Shown one piece after another: positions 44,737 through 53,708 of a stretch of DNA of 64,000 nucleotides. Within the stretch, counting starts at the first letter, position 1. The number at the start of each line of letters is the position of its first letter. Source of the stretch: Oscillospiraceae bacterium (GTDB taxonomy: Bacteria; Bacillota; Clostridia; Oscillospirales; UBA929); contig WRKO01000010.1 of the NCBI GenBank assembly GCA_009782215.1, forward strand, positions 1 to 64,000, read 5' to 3'. The notes beneath the pieces were generated by a model, which was given only the letters and a program-made list of their open reading frames with translations, made no database searches and was not told the origin of the DNA. A program made the translations under genes and the position numbers.

Positions 44737-47736
44737 CTATCCCATTTTATTAAACACGGTTATACTCTCTTCACGCGTAAACGTCCCGTAGGGGCTGAAT
44801 TGGTTGTCGCCGACGCCGGACATGAAGCCGAAGGAACCCACGAAGTTGATGGACGGCCATGCCCACATGGCGGCCTGCTGGGTATCGGCGAAGATGCTGG
44901 GCGCGGTATCAAACTTGATTTTGAAGTTCGAGTCAACGATTCTCTGTACACTCGCCAGCATGACCGCCGCCTGCTGCCGGTCGAACCGTTCGTTGACGCC
45001 GAACATATAGCCGCCGCTGCCCGCCGTTATCCCCAAGGCCGCCGCCGCGCCGATCACCGGGTCGCTGGGCGCGTCTAAGAAGTGCAGGCGCGTCAGGCCA
45101 AGCTCAAACAGAAGCTGGTCGTCGGTTTTGCCGGTGTAGTAGTTGAGCCACCCCATCGCGAGGTAGACAAACTCGCCCCGCGTAATCGCGGTGGTGTAGC
45201 TGCCTTGCAGGCCGGGCGGGATGAAGCCCTTTGAATAGGCTTGGTTGACGTGCGGAACCGCCCACGGGCTGGCGGTGTCAAAAGCCGGGGCGGCGCCGGG
45301 GGGCAGGGGAAAGCCCCATCCCGGAATAGACCCCGGATGAACCCTTATGTGAAAAACCTGATCGTAGGGAATCGCCGCCGCCGTGCCGTTTTGAACCGTC
45401 GCCTTGACGGCGACCGTTCCCGCCGCCACCGCTTTAAGCACATACCCGTTCACGTCGATGGTTGCGCCTGTGCCGCCGTCGTTGTGGATGCTCCATGTAA
45501 TCTCTCTGCCGGTGGCGTTGGCCGGAAGCACAACGCCGGTGAGGGACAGATTCACCCCTATGGAGGTCGTCTCCGGGACGCTGATGATGTTTGTCACCGG
45601 AACCAAGGGGTTGACGGTGATGTCAAAGGACTGGGTATAATTCGAGCCAAGCGCCAAGCCGTTGATGATGGACGCCTGAACCGTTACAATCCCCGGCGAC
45701 CTCGCGGCCAGCAGGTTTCCGTTGATGACCGCGCCCGTGTCGCGCGCGTTGACCACGTTCCATACGATGCTTGTGTACTGGGCGGCGTCCGGGTTGACGG
45801 TGCCGGAGAGCGTCAGGGGGATGCCCGCGACCGCTTCCGAGGGAAGCCCTGTAATGCCGGTTACGGTGATAAAAGTTGCGTTGACGATGAAATCCTGCGT
45901 ATAATTCCCGTTTGCCCGCCCGTTCAGAACCGTTGCGCGGATGGTCATGCTGCCCGCCGCCATTGCCGTCAGGGTGCTGCCGTTGAGAACCGCGCCCGTG
46001 GGCCCGGCGTCGATGACGCTCCATGTAATCGTCTGGTGGGTGGCGTTGTTTGGGTTGACCGTGCCGAAAAGGGTATGCGGGATGCCCACGATGGCCGTCG
46101 TGGGGATGCTGGTGATGGTTGTCACCGGGACAAAGCTCCCCACGGCGTTCTGCCCGATGAAAACGGGATAGGGGCTGACGGCGGGGTTGACGGTCCATAT
46201 GGCCGGGCTAAACCCGGTGAAAAAGCTCAGATTCTGCATTTGAAGGGTTGTGCGGCGCTGGGTTTGCGTGGGATTTGGGAGATTGCCCAAGCCGTAGCCC
46301 ACGCCAACGCCCTGCATCTGCCCGGCAGTGGGAGGAACATAGGGGTTGGTGGGATTGACATAGGGCGGATTGGCGGGCGCGATGGGCATGGGCAGCGGAA
46401 TGCCCTGCTGTATATAGGTGCGGTTCATATTCCAGTAGGCGTTGGTGATAACGCCGTAGTTTCTGGCGGTAATCCCGCCCACGATGCCGGCGGAGGCGAC
46501 GTCGCCCGCGTTGTAGACATTGCTGATGATGTTGGTGTTGGAGCCGACAATGCCGCCCGCGTTGGCGTGCTGGCTCTGCAAGCTCTCATACGCGTAAACG
46601 TTGCCGGTGTTATAGCAGTTGGTGATGGTGACGACATGAAGCGCGAGGTAATTTGTGCAGAGGCAGAAAGGCTCCCCCGGGCAGCCGGAATAGCCGACAA
46701 TGCCGCCCGCGTGGGAATAGCTGCTCTTTGAGGAGGCGTGGATGTCGCCGGTGTTGTAGCATTTGGAGATAATCCCGCTGCTGATGCCGGCGATGCCGCC
46801 CGCGAACGCCCGGCCCTTAACGGCCGGAAGCGACGGCGGCTGCAATATGGAGATAAACCGCGCCGTAAGGGTTCTGTATGCTGTTACGGTAAAGGTGTAA
46901 ACCCTGTCGCTGCTCACAAACACACCGTCTTCAAACCAGCCGTCAAAGAAGTAGCCGTCGTTTGGGGCGGCGGTCAGCTCGGCGGCGTCGTCGAGGAAGT
47001 ACCAGCCTGCGCCCGACACCGTTCCGCCCGCCGGAGAATCCGCCGCAACGGCAATATATCCGTGAGACTCCGAAGGGTCGGGAGGAGGGTTGGACGGTAT
47101 GGCGTCCGGCAGTGAGTTGTCGTGGGCGTAGATGAAGGCGGTGTTGTAGCAGTCGGTGATGGTGCCGTCAAAGTTCAGGCCGACGATGCCGCCCGAGCGG
47201 GCGGAGGAATCGGCAGGCGCGATGATAGAGACTCGGCCCATATTGTAGCTGTTGGAGATAACGCCGCCCACATTGTAGGCGCTGACGCCCCCGGCCAAGT
47301 AGTTCCGGCGCGGCGAGGGCGTGATGCTGATTTCCGTGCCTTCCAGCCCGAGGTTTCTGATGATTGCGTTATGCGTGCGGGCAAACAGCCCGTTGTATTC
47401 AAAGCCTTCCCCGACGATCCGCATATTGCGGATGACATAGCCCTGCCCGTCAAAAACGCCGGTAAACGGCGTGGCGGAGCCGCCGATGGGCGTCCAGCCG
47501 GGGCCGGACAGATTGATGTCGTTGGCGAGATGGTATGTACCGCCGAGGTTGTGGCGGATGGCCTCCAGCTCGGTTCGGTTGGAGATGGGAACGGAGCCGG
47601 GCGCGGGGGGTTCAATGGGGGCGAGGAAGTTTCCGTTCGGGCCATAGCCCGAAGCGCCCGCCTCCGGCACAGGCAAAACCGGCGACAACGCCGCGGCCAG
47701 CGCAATCGTCAGCGCCCAGCAGAGCAATTTTTTCAT
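44737..47736 (-). CDS. Large S-layer-associated protein: GLUG, Ig-like and SLH domains
   Basis: A 999-aa surface protein. It has a signal peptide (LLCWALTIALAAALSPVLP), GLUG-type repeats (IRNLGLEGTEI, SGGIVGLNFDGTITDCYNTA and later copies) interrupted by a bacterial-repeat segment (GYFFDGWFEDG), three or four Big_2-like Ig domains (TAVAAGTVAVKATVQNG and variants), and three C-terminal SLH repeats (ITRGEFVYLAMGWL, DRQQAAVMLASVQR, FTREESITVFNKMG). It would coat the cell wall non-covalently. ATG 47736 follows AAAGGGTGG. It is 10 nt upstream of the anchor-tail gene. Confidence 0.9.
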   Translation of the reverse strand: MKKLLCWALTIALAAALSPVLPVPEAGASGYGPNGNFLAPIEPPAPGSVPISNRTELEAIRHNLGGTYHLANDINLSGPGWTPIGGSATPFTGVFDGQGYVIRNMRIVGEGFEYNGLFARTHNAIIRNLGLEGTEISITPSPRRNYLAGGVSAYNVGGVISNSYNMGRVSIIAPADSSARSGGIVGLNFDGTITDCYNTAFIYAHDNSLPDAIPSNPPPDPSESHGYIAVAADSPAGGTVSGAGWYFLDDAAELTAAPNDGYFFDGWFEDGVFVSSDRVYTFTVTAYRTLTARFISILQPPSLPAVKGRAFAGGIAGISSGIISKCYNTGDIHASSKSSYSHAGGIVGYSGCPGEPFCLCTNYLALHVVTITNCYNTGNVYAYESLQSQHANAGGIVGSNTNIISNVYNAGDVASAGIVGGITARNYGVITNAYWNMNRTYIQQGIPLPMPIAPANPPYVNPTNPYVPPTAGQMQGVGVGYGLGNLPNPTQTQRRTTLQMQNLSFFTGFSPAIWTVNPAVSPYPVFIGQNAVGSFVPVTTITSIPTTAIVGIPHTLFGTVNPNNATHQTITWSVIDAGPTGAVLNGSTLTAMAAGSMTIRATVLNGRANGNYTQDFIVNATFITVTGITGLPSEAVAGIPLTLSGTVNPDAAQYTSIVWNVVNARDTGAVINGNLLAARSPGIVTVQASIINGLALGSNYTQSFDITVNPLVPVTNIISVPETTSIGVNLSLTGVVLPANATGREITWSIHNDGGTGATIDVNGYVLKAVAAGTVAVKATVQNGTAAAIPYDQVFHIRVHPGSIPGWGFPLPPGAAPAFDTASPWAVPHVNQAYSKGFIPPGLQGSYTTAITRGEFVYLAMGWLNYYTGKTDDQLLFELGLTRLHFLDAPSDPVIGAAAALGITAGSGGYMFGVNERFDRQQAAVMLASVQRIVDSNFKIKFDTAPSIFADTQQAAMWAWPSINFVGSFGFMSGVGDNQFSPYGTFTREESITVFNKMG

Positions 47737-47875
47737 AGGTTCCGACCACCCTTTCGGCAATAACCATATTTAATATAATATCGTCTGATTCAACGGTTCT
47801 CTTTAGCAGATTTACGATATTTTACCGCCCGCCGGACAGCGGGGCGCGTACGGGGCGCGGATGGGCTATAGTGGG

Positions 47876-47904
47876 TTGACGAAGCCGGGGGGATGTGGTA
47901 CAAT
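47876..47904 (+). promoter_or_regulatory. Promoter of the epimerase gene
   Basis: TTGACG (47876-47881), 17-nt spacer, TACAAT (47899-47904), about 65 nt before ATG 47970. The divergent stretch 47740-47875 is AT-rich near 47761-47800 but shows no clear minus-strand promoter. Confidence 0.75.
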
Positions 47905-47969
47905 AAGTTTACAGTGGCGGCGCTATGCCGCTTAGGGACGCGCAGGCTTGCGCCGAAAGGACGCCGACT

Positions 47970-48947
47970 ATGAAAATTTTTATCACCGGCGGCACCGGAA
48001 ACATCGGGCAGTATGTCACCAAAGCGCTGTCGGAGGCAGGCCATACCTGCCTTGTGGTTACCCGGACGCCCGGACGGGTGCCCGGAATCGGCGCGCTCCC
48101 CGGCGTCACGGAGCTGAAGGGCCACATCTCGGATTTTGAGACGCTGGGCGCCGCGCTGCAAGGCTGCGACGCCGTCATCCATATCGCGCTGGGCTGGGGG
48201 CATGAGCCGCTGTCTATGCTCGAAAACGACACCAAGGTTTCCGCTTTTTTGATGGAGGCCGCCGAAAAAGCGGGCGTGGGGCAGTTCATCTACACCAGCT
48301 CCACCGCCGCCGTCGGCCCCATGCCGTGCGACACGGACGAAAACACCCTGCGAAAGCCGGACGATTTATACGGGGCGACCAAGGCCGCCACCGAGCTTTA
48401 TCTGCTGGGGTTCCGCCAGTTTTACGCCACGCAGGGCGGGCGCGGGACGCCGGTGAAGATGCGGAGAAACATCATCCGCCCCGGCTACACCTTCTCAAAC
48501 CCCGCCTTTGAGGGCGGCGCGTCGCAGTCCGACAAGCGCTTCTTCAACATCGCCAAGGCCGTGCTGACCAACGAAGACATGACCTTCTCCAAGAGCGACG
48601 GCACGCAGTTCCTCTCCTCCGGGCAGATTGCGCAGCTTTATGTAAAACTCGCCGAGAGCGATTTGAATGAGGAAATCATCTTCGCGCTGGGCAGGACGTT
48701 TACCACATGGGGCGATATCGCCCAAATGGCGCTGGAGATGACGCCCGAATCGACCTCCAAGGTCGTCCTGACGCCGGAGCAGTGGACGCCTTACCGCTAC
48801 AAGGTGGATAAGATGGAGCGGCTGTTCGGGCTGTCGTTTGACGCGACGGAAGACCTGCGGGAGCATATGCGGTGGAATCTCGACCGCGCGCGGCGCGCGC
48901 TGGCGGGCGAAGAACTCCCCGGCGTGACCCATGAATATTCTGATTGA
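47970..48947 (+). CDS. NAD(P)-dependent epimerase/dehydratase (extended SDR)
   Basis: A 325-aa Rossmann-fold protein starting KIFITGGTGNIGQYV, with the SDR catalytic Ser-Tyr-Lys set in YTSSTAAVG and DDLYGATKAA. The C-terminal half has the substrate-binding layout of nucleotide-sugar epimerases. The exact substrate is not predictable. ATG 47970 follows AAAGGA; the frame runs back to 47925 without an RBS. It precedes the cyclic-nucleotide-fold gene by 12 nt, and is likely co-transcribed with it. Confidence 0.85.
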   Translation: MKIFITGGTGNIGQYVTKALSEAGHTCLVVTRTPGRVPGIGALPGVTELKGHISDFETLGAALQGCDAVIHIALGWGHEPLSMLENDTKVSAFLMEAAEKAGVGQFIYTSSTAAVGPMPCDTDENTLRKPDDLYGATKAATELYLLGFRQFYATQGGRGTPVKMRRNIIRPGYTFSNPAFEGGASQSDKRFFNIAKAVLTNEDMTFSKSDGTQFLSSGQIAQLYVKLAESDLNEEIIFALGRTFTTWGDIAQMALEMTPESTSKVVLTPEQWTPYRYKVDKMERLFGLSFDATEDLREHMRWNLDRARRALAGEELPGVTHEYSD

Positions 48948-48959
48948 CGGGGTTTTGTT

Positions 48960-51230
48960 ATGGTAATGTCTGAATTTAAGCAAGGCTCCGTGATATGCGG
49001 CGAAGGCGACCGGCTGGACAAGGTATCGTTTATCACCAACGGCAGCGCCGAAATTTCCCTGAACGGGCATCCGTTTTACCTTGAAAAAGGGGATATGGTC
49101 GGGCTTTGCGACCTCAGTACGGGCGTCCACAGCCATACATACACAGCCGTATCGGACGTGACGGTGTTTTCCTACCCGTACTCCAGCTTCGACGATTTGG
49201 AGCCGCTGCTGCGCGACAACGCCGACGCGGCCAACCTGCTGGTCAACTCCATGTGCCGCCAGATTTCCGACTTCCTGCGATATAAGGTTTCGCTGAAAAA
49301 GGACGCGGACAGCGTCTATGACTCGGCGAAGGAGATTTACACGCAGTATGAGAGCCTGTGCGCGCTGTACGCCCTGACGAGCAAAAAACTGCCGGAGCTG
49401 ACGGAGACGCCGCGGTATTCGGAGCCGGAGCCGGTGGAGGACTGGATTTCCAATTTTTATTTAGAAATCGGGGCGCTGAACCCCGCCGCGCTGAGGGGCT
49501 TTTTCTACGGAAAACCCGGCATTTCATCCGGCTTTCTCCGCAGGAGCGCGGAGGATATCGTCCGGGTGTTCCGCGCTTGCAGGGGCTATCAGGACTACAT
49601 CAAAAGCCTGTCCTCCGTTTTCCTGAATCCCGACGGGCATGATTTGTTCTCCCTGCTGACCGAGCTGCATATGAGTTCGCTCCACATCAAGGGCGCGGAC
49701 GCCGCCGTGGACACGCTGATGATGCAGCTTTCGGGGATGCTGTTCTACATGACCGGCGTTGACCCGGCGTACTTCCTTAGCCGCTTAAACTCATACAAGG
49801 ACAATCTCACCGTCAAACGGGCGGCGGCGGCGGGCGAAAAGCCGGAAAGCCCGCCCGGCGTTAAGCAGAACCTGTCGGATTCGCTGAGCGATATTCTGCG
49901 CTACTCGGAATGGCCCGAGGATGTGGGCAATAAATTCATCCGCTGCGTACACGACTACACCAAGCTGGCCGACCGGGGCGGCACCGACGACGCCGCGCGC
50001 CGTCTCCGCAAGGAGCTGACCGCGTTTTTCCAAAAGCTGTACAAGCAAATCCTCCTCAAAAGCTTGAAGGACGCCGCGCCGCCCACCGTTGTGAAGATGT
50101 TTCTCAACTTCGGATATGTGGACGCCGACCTTGCCGGGCATGATAACGCGGATTATCTCTACTCCATCGCCGATTCGCTGAAGGGCAGCCCGGAATTGGG
50201 CGTATACACCATCCCCGAATGGCTGGGGGCGATATACGGCGGCGTGAAGGAGCCAAACCGCAACGAGTTTGACATGGATTACGGCGAACACCTCCGCGAG
50301 CTGAAAATCAGGGGCGAAATCGACGCGAAGGAAGAAGCCCGCCTTTGGACGGATATGGACGGACGGCTGCTGTTTGAGCTTGAAAATGTCTTTCCGATCG
50401 TCAACAAGCTCACGACCGGGCGCATCACCACCTTCTGCCCGCTCTTCTCCGACCACAGCGTGCAGCGCAAGCTGGATATGTCGCAAATCAAACCGGCGCA
50501 GCTAAGGGAAACGATTGACGAAATCCGAAGCATTGATTATTCGGCGTATTGCCGCGATATCCTGTATTCAAACCCGAGATGCGGCGTCACCAACGAGACC
50601 GTTCATGTGGAAACGCTGCCCGATATCATCCTGACGCCCAATATCGGCACGCGCGGCATCATGTGGCAGGAGATTGAGGGGCGGAAACGCGCCACCCCCG
50701 CGAGGATATTCCTGCCGCTGTTTTTGGAAACAGACCTCAAGGCGCTGATGATACGTCTGACCGCCGAGTTCCGCTGGGAAATGTGCAAGCGCATCCAAGG
50801 CGTGCGCTGGAACGACGTTACAAACCCCTCCCTCACAAGCGAGTACAGCGATTTCCTGCAATTTTACAAAAACAACCGCGAGCTGTCCATAGAGGTGAGG
50901 GACTCCATCAAAAGCGAGCTGATACGCGCCAAAAACAACTACAAAATGGTGTTCGCGGCCGATTACGCGGAATGGCTGCTGTATGAGTCGAGCGGCTCGC
51001 CCCGCCTAAACAAAGTCGCCCTCAGAATGATGATTACCTATTGCCCCTTTTCGTCGGCCGTCCGGGAAAAGCTCAGGCAGCACCCCCGCTACGCCGACCT
51101 GCTCAACCGATATCACCACAAACAGCAGCAGAAGACGCACCGCTTATCAAATGTGATTCAAAAAATCAAGCAAACGGGCAAGGATATCCCGAAGGAAATC
51201 TTAGACGAGATAGAATTTGCCGGAAAATAA
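48960..51230 (+). CDS. Uncharacterised 756-aa protein with N-terminal cyclic-nucleotide-binding fold
   Basis: The first ~115 residues have the CNB beta-roll pattern (GSVICGEGDRLDKVSFITNGSAEISLNG...KGDMVGLCDL) and lead into the connecting helix. The phosphate-binding cassette lacks the usual Arg (STGVHSHTYTAVSD), so cAMP binding is doubtful. The remaining ~640 residues are mostly helical and unlike anything I recognise; there is no CRP helix-turn-helix. No signal peptide or membrane helix, so it is probably cytosolic. ATG 48966 is an alternative start. Downstream sits an HExxH protein with its own RBS. It may be a large signalling scaffold. Confidence 0.75.
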   Translation: MVMSEFKQGSVICGEGDRLDKVSFITNGSAEISLNGHPFYLEKGDMVGLCDLSTGVHSHTYTAVSDVTVFSYPYSSFDDLEPLLRDNADAANLLVNSMCRQISDFLRYKVSLKKDADSVYDSAKEIYTQYESLCALYALTSKKLPELTETPRYSEPEPVEDWISNFYLEIGALNPAALRGFFYGKPGISSGFLRRSAEDIVRVFRACRGYQDYIKSLSSVFLNPDGHDLFSLLTELHMSSLHIKGADAAVDTLMMQLSGMLFYMTGVDPAYFLSRLNSYKDNLTVKRAAAAGEKPESPPGVKQNLSDSLSDILRYSEWPEDVGNKFIRCVHDYTKLADRGGTDDAARRLRKELTAFFQKLYKQILLKSLKDAAPPTVVKMFLNFGYVDADLAGHDNADYLYSIADSLKGSPELGVYTIPEWLGAIYGGVKEPNRNEFDMDYGEHLRELKIRGEIDAKEEARLWTDMDGRLLFELENVFPIVNKLTTGRITTFCPLFSDHSVQRKLDMSQIKPAQLRETIDEIRSIDYSAYCRDILYSNPRCGVTNETVHVETLPDIILTPNIGTRGIMWQEIEGRKRATPARIFLPLFLETDLKALMIRLTAEFRWEMCKRIQGVRWNDVTNPSLTSEYSDFLQFYKNNRELSIEVRDSIKSELIRAKNNYKMVFAADYAEWLLYESSGSPRLNKVALRMMITYCPFSSAVREKLRQHPRYADLLNRYHHKQQQKTHRLSNVIQKIKQTGKDIPKEILDEIEFAGK

Positions 51231-51268
51231 AACAAACCGAGGAAAACAAACGAAAGGAGCGGGTGGAT

Positions 51269-51772
51269 ATGACCCTACCTCCGGTAACGCATCCGGGCAG
51301 CAGCCAAGGCGCCCTCCCTTCCGTGTCCGTCAGCCTGCCGCAGCCGGACAGACCCGGGATGCCCCCCGCCCGTCAAGCCCCCGCCCGCCAAGGCCCCGGC
51401 GCAACGCTGGAGCTGGGGAAGCCGGACAAACCCGGCAAGCCGGGCGAACCGTGCAGGATGTGCCAAAACCGCTCGTATAAAGACCAGTCCGGCGACGGCA
51501 ACGTCTCGTTTAAGGGCGGCGGGAAGGTGGCCCCCGGCGCGGCGGCGGCCGCGATATTTTCCCACGAGCGGGAACACGTCGCCAACGCGCACGAAAAAGC
51601 GCGCCAAACAGGCGCGAACGTGCAGACGACGGTGCAAATCCACACGGCCATCTGCCCGTCCTGCAAAAAAGTATACGTCTCCGGCGGCTCCACCAGAATC
51701 CTCTTCACCGGCGGCGGCGAAACACCCAACCCCCAGCAAACCGCCGGAAGACGCTTCGACGCCACGGCGTAA
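51269..51772 (+). CDS. Small protein with HExxH motif and paired cysteines
   Basis: A 167-aa protein. Residues 1-60 are Pro/Gly/Gln-rich and probably disordered. Then follow CRMC, a GGGKVAPGAAAAAIF segment, HEREH (HExxH zinc-protease motif) inside SHEREHVANAHEKA, and CPSC. The pattern recalls SprA-related putative metalloproteases, which place HExxH in a short alpha-helix after a Gly-rich loop. The start is ATG 51269, 9 nt after AAAGGAG. It follows the CNB-fold gene by 38 nt and is ended by a terminator. Catalysis is unproven. Confidence 0.7.
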   Translation: MTLPPVTHPGSSQGALPSVSVSLPQPDRPGMPPARQAPARQGPGATLELGKPDKPGKPGEPCRMCQNRSYKDQSGDGNVSFKGGGKVAPGAAAAAIFSHEREHVANAHEKARQTGANVQTTVQIHTAICPSCKKVYVSGGSTRILFTGGGETPNPQQTAGRRFDATA

Positions 51773-51794
51773 TAAGGGAGCCTATCGAACGATA

Positions 51795-51824
51795 AAACAG
51801 AGCGGCAGTTATGCCGCTCTGTTT
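51795..51824 (+). terminator. Terminator after the HExxH gene
   Basis: 13-bp perfect stem (51795-51807, 51812-51824) with GTTA loop. The T-run is short (GTTTGCG). It may work in both directions, for this gene and the small minus-strand gene. Confidence 0.7.
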
Positions 51825-51845
51825 GCGTTATGCCTAGCAGGCGCG

Positions 51846-52007
51846 TTATTGCGGAAAAGATGTCACGATGCTTGACCCGATACTACTCAATCCCTCAAAA
51901 ATATGCCAGCCAGCCTGCTTTATAGCATCGCCAAGTATAGCGGCGGCGGCAACTATTGCTGCCGATATTATCAAAGTTTTTACTGCATCCCATTTTTTAT
52001 CTGACAT
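51846..52007 (-). CDS. Small (53-aa) hydrophobic membrane peptide
   Basis: ATG 52007 is preceded 9 nt upstream by AAAGGAG; 53 codons run to TAA. The product begins SDKKWDAVKTLIISAAIVAAAA and has one membrane helix (about 9-27), then an amphipathic tail (QAGWHIFEGLSSIGSSIVTS). No family recognised. It could be a small regulatory membrane protein or a type I toxin-like peptide. Bases 52067-52142, between its upstream region and the aminotransferase end, hold nothing else seen. Confidence 0.6.
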   Translation of the reverse strand: MSDKKWDAVKTLIISAAIVAAAAILGDAIKQAGWHIFEGLSSIGSSIVTSFPQ

Positions 52008-52026
52008 GATTTACGTCTCCTTTCCG

Positions 52027-52066
52027 TGTAGTGTTGGGCAAAGCTGCTTCTTGGACTCTCACTACA
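52027..52066. promoter_or_regulatory. Inverted repeat upstream of the small peptide gene
   Basis: TGTAGTG (52027-52033) and CACTACA (52060-52066) are perfectly inverted over 7 bp with a 26-nt spacer. The half-site is similar to the inverted repeat at the flagellar promoter (17998-18045). Confidence 0.35.
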
Positions 52067-52142
52067 TTAGACGAAAAGAGGTGAAAAAAGTTCCTTCGAG
52101 GGATGGTATAACGGGGAGCGGCGGGCGTGAGGGCGATTGGGG

Positions 52143-53381
52143 TTACAGGAGCGAAGCGCGTTCCTCCGCCGCCAGCAGGACGGCGTTGCAGAAGACTTCC
52201 ATTGCGGGTTGAAGCTCGTCGAGCGGGGGGAAGCTGGGGGCGAGGCGGAGGTTGCGGTCTTGGGGGTCGAGGCGGTAGGGGAAGGTGGCGCCGACGGGGG
52301 TGAGGGCGACGCCCGCCTCGGCGCACAGCGCCGCAACGCGCTTGGCAAGCCCCGGCGGCGTGTTGACGCTGACGAAATAGCCGCCCTCGGGCGTCATCCA
52401 ATCGCAGCCGTCCAGCCCGGACAGGTTTTCGCGCAGCATGGTTTCAACCAGCGCGAATTTGGGGCGGAGGATGGCGGCGTGCTTTTCCATATGCGCGCAA
52501 ACGCCCTCCGCGCCGCCGAAGAAGCGGACGTGCATAAGCTGGCGCATTTTATCCGGCCCGATGGTCTGCACGCGCAGACGTTTTTTGATATACGCGCAGT
52601 TTTCGGCGCTGGAGGCGATGCAGGTCACCGCCGCGCCGGGGAAGCTCACCTTGGAAAAGCTGGTGAACACCATCGGCATATGCGGGCTGCCCGCCTTTTC
52701 ACATTCGCGCACGATATTGGGGATGCGCCGCCGCCCGCCGGTGAGGTGGTGGATGACATAGGCGCAGTCCCAATAAATGCGGAAATCCCCGGCCGCCGGC
52801 TTGAGGGCGGCGAGGCGCCGCACCGTTTCGCCGGAATAGACGGCGCCGGTGGGGTTGGAGAAATACGGTACGCACCAGATGCCCTTGACGGAGGGGTCGG
52901 AGGAGACGAGCCGCTCCACCTCATCCACGTCGGGGCCGCTGTCGGTCATGGCAACCGGAATCATTTCGATATGAAAATACTCGCAGACGGCAAAATGGCG
53001 GTCATACCCCGGCGAGGGGCATAAAAACTTCACCTTCCCCTGCGCCGCCCACGGCACATCCTCCCGCACCCCGCGCGCCATGTTGGAGGCCACATTGTCA
53101 AACATCAGCGCCAGCGAGGAGTTGCCGCCCACGATAATCTCGTCCGGCTCCAGCTCCAAGATATCGGCGAAGATGCGCTTCATTTCGGGCAGCCCGTCTA
53201 AAATGCCGTAGTTGCGGCAATCAATGCCGTCCTCGGACAGACAGTCGCCGTCGCCCAAGCAGGTGAGCAGCCCGCTCGACAAATCAAGCTGCGCCTTGCT
53301 CGGATTGCCGCGCATCATATTCAGGGCCAGCTTGCGGCGCTTGAATTCCTCGTGCCTCGCCGCGTAGTCGGAGGTGTTCAT
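52143..53381 (-). CDS. PLP-dependent aminotransferase (MocR-type aspartate aminotransferase family)
   Basis: A 412-aa fold-type-I aminotransferase. It has the internal aldimine lysine in TSFSKVSFPGAAV, the PLP-contacting FSNPTGAVYSGE and WDCAYVIHH, and the C-terminal Arg in NLRLAPSFP. The early GLPEMKRIFADILELEPDEIIVGGNSS and overall length match the Aminotran_MocR / structural aspartate aminotransferase family. ATG 53381 follows GAGAGG; ATG 53399 is possible. Substrates are probably aspartate and 2-oxoglutarate but this is not certain. Confidence 0.88.
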   Translation of the reverse strand: MNTSDYAARHEEFKRRKLALNMMRGNPSKAQLDLSSGLLTCLGDGDCLSEDGIDCRNYGILDGLPEMKRIFADILELEPDEIIVGGNSSLALMFDNVASNMARGVREDVPWAAQGKVKFLCPSPGYDRHFAVCEYFHIEMIPVAMTDSGPDVDEVERLVSSDPSVKGIWCVPYFSNPTGAVYSGETVRRLAALKPAAGDFRIYWDCAYVIHHLTGGRRRIPNIVRECEKAGSPHMPMVFTSFSKVSFPGAAVTCIASSAENCAYIKKRLRVQTIGPDKMRQLMHVRFFGGAEGVCAHMEKHAAILRPKFALVETMLRENLSGLDGCDWMTPEGGYFVSVNTPPGLAKRVAALCAEAGVALTPVGATFPYRLDPQDRNLRLAPSFPPLDELQPAMEVFCNAVLLAAEERASLL

Positions 53382-53429
53382 GCAGTCCTCTCCCGTCAAG
53401 AAATTAGTTTTGATACGGTAAGTTCCCCC

Positions 53430-53708
53430 TCACCGCCCGTATACATCAACGTGTGTCCCGGTGCGGGAAAGCATAAGTTTCAATCTGTCGCCGTCAACCT
53501 TATACACCAACACCCAGTCGTCGGCGACATGACAGCCCCGGTAGCCGCGCCATTTCCCTTTAAGAGGGTGGTCGCGATGACGCGGCTCAAGCGCGGCTTG
53601 CCGCAAAAGCAGCAGAATGACCGCGTCAAGCCTTGTAACATCATAACCCCGGCGCATCAGCAACTCATAATCCCGCTTAAATCGCCCGGATAATTCGGGT
53701 TTAAGCAT
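53430..53708 (-). CDS. yafQ: YafQ-family mRNA-interferase toxin
   Basis: A 92-aa RelE-superfamily toxin. The core YRGCHVADDWVLVYKV and the C-terminal RTGTH are YafQ hallmarks, with the catalytic His pair expected near HRDHPLKG. YafQ cleaves mRNA in the ribosome. It overlaps the antitoxin gene by 8 bp, so production is coupled. Confidence 0.9.
   Translation of the reverse strand: MLKPELSGRFKRDYELLMRRGYDVTRLDAVILLLLRQAALEPRHRDHPLKGKWRGYRGCHVADDWVLVYKVDGDRLKLMLSRTGTHVDVYGR

Noticed and set aside
51868-52212. Plus-strand 114-codon frame in the 51.8-52.2 kb gap
   Set aside because: No RBS; the opposite strand has a much better small gene with AAAGGAG and a membrane helix.
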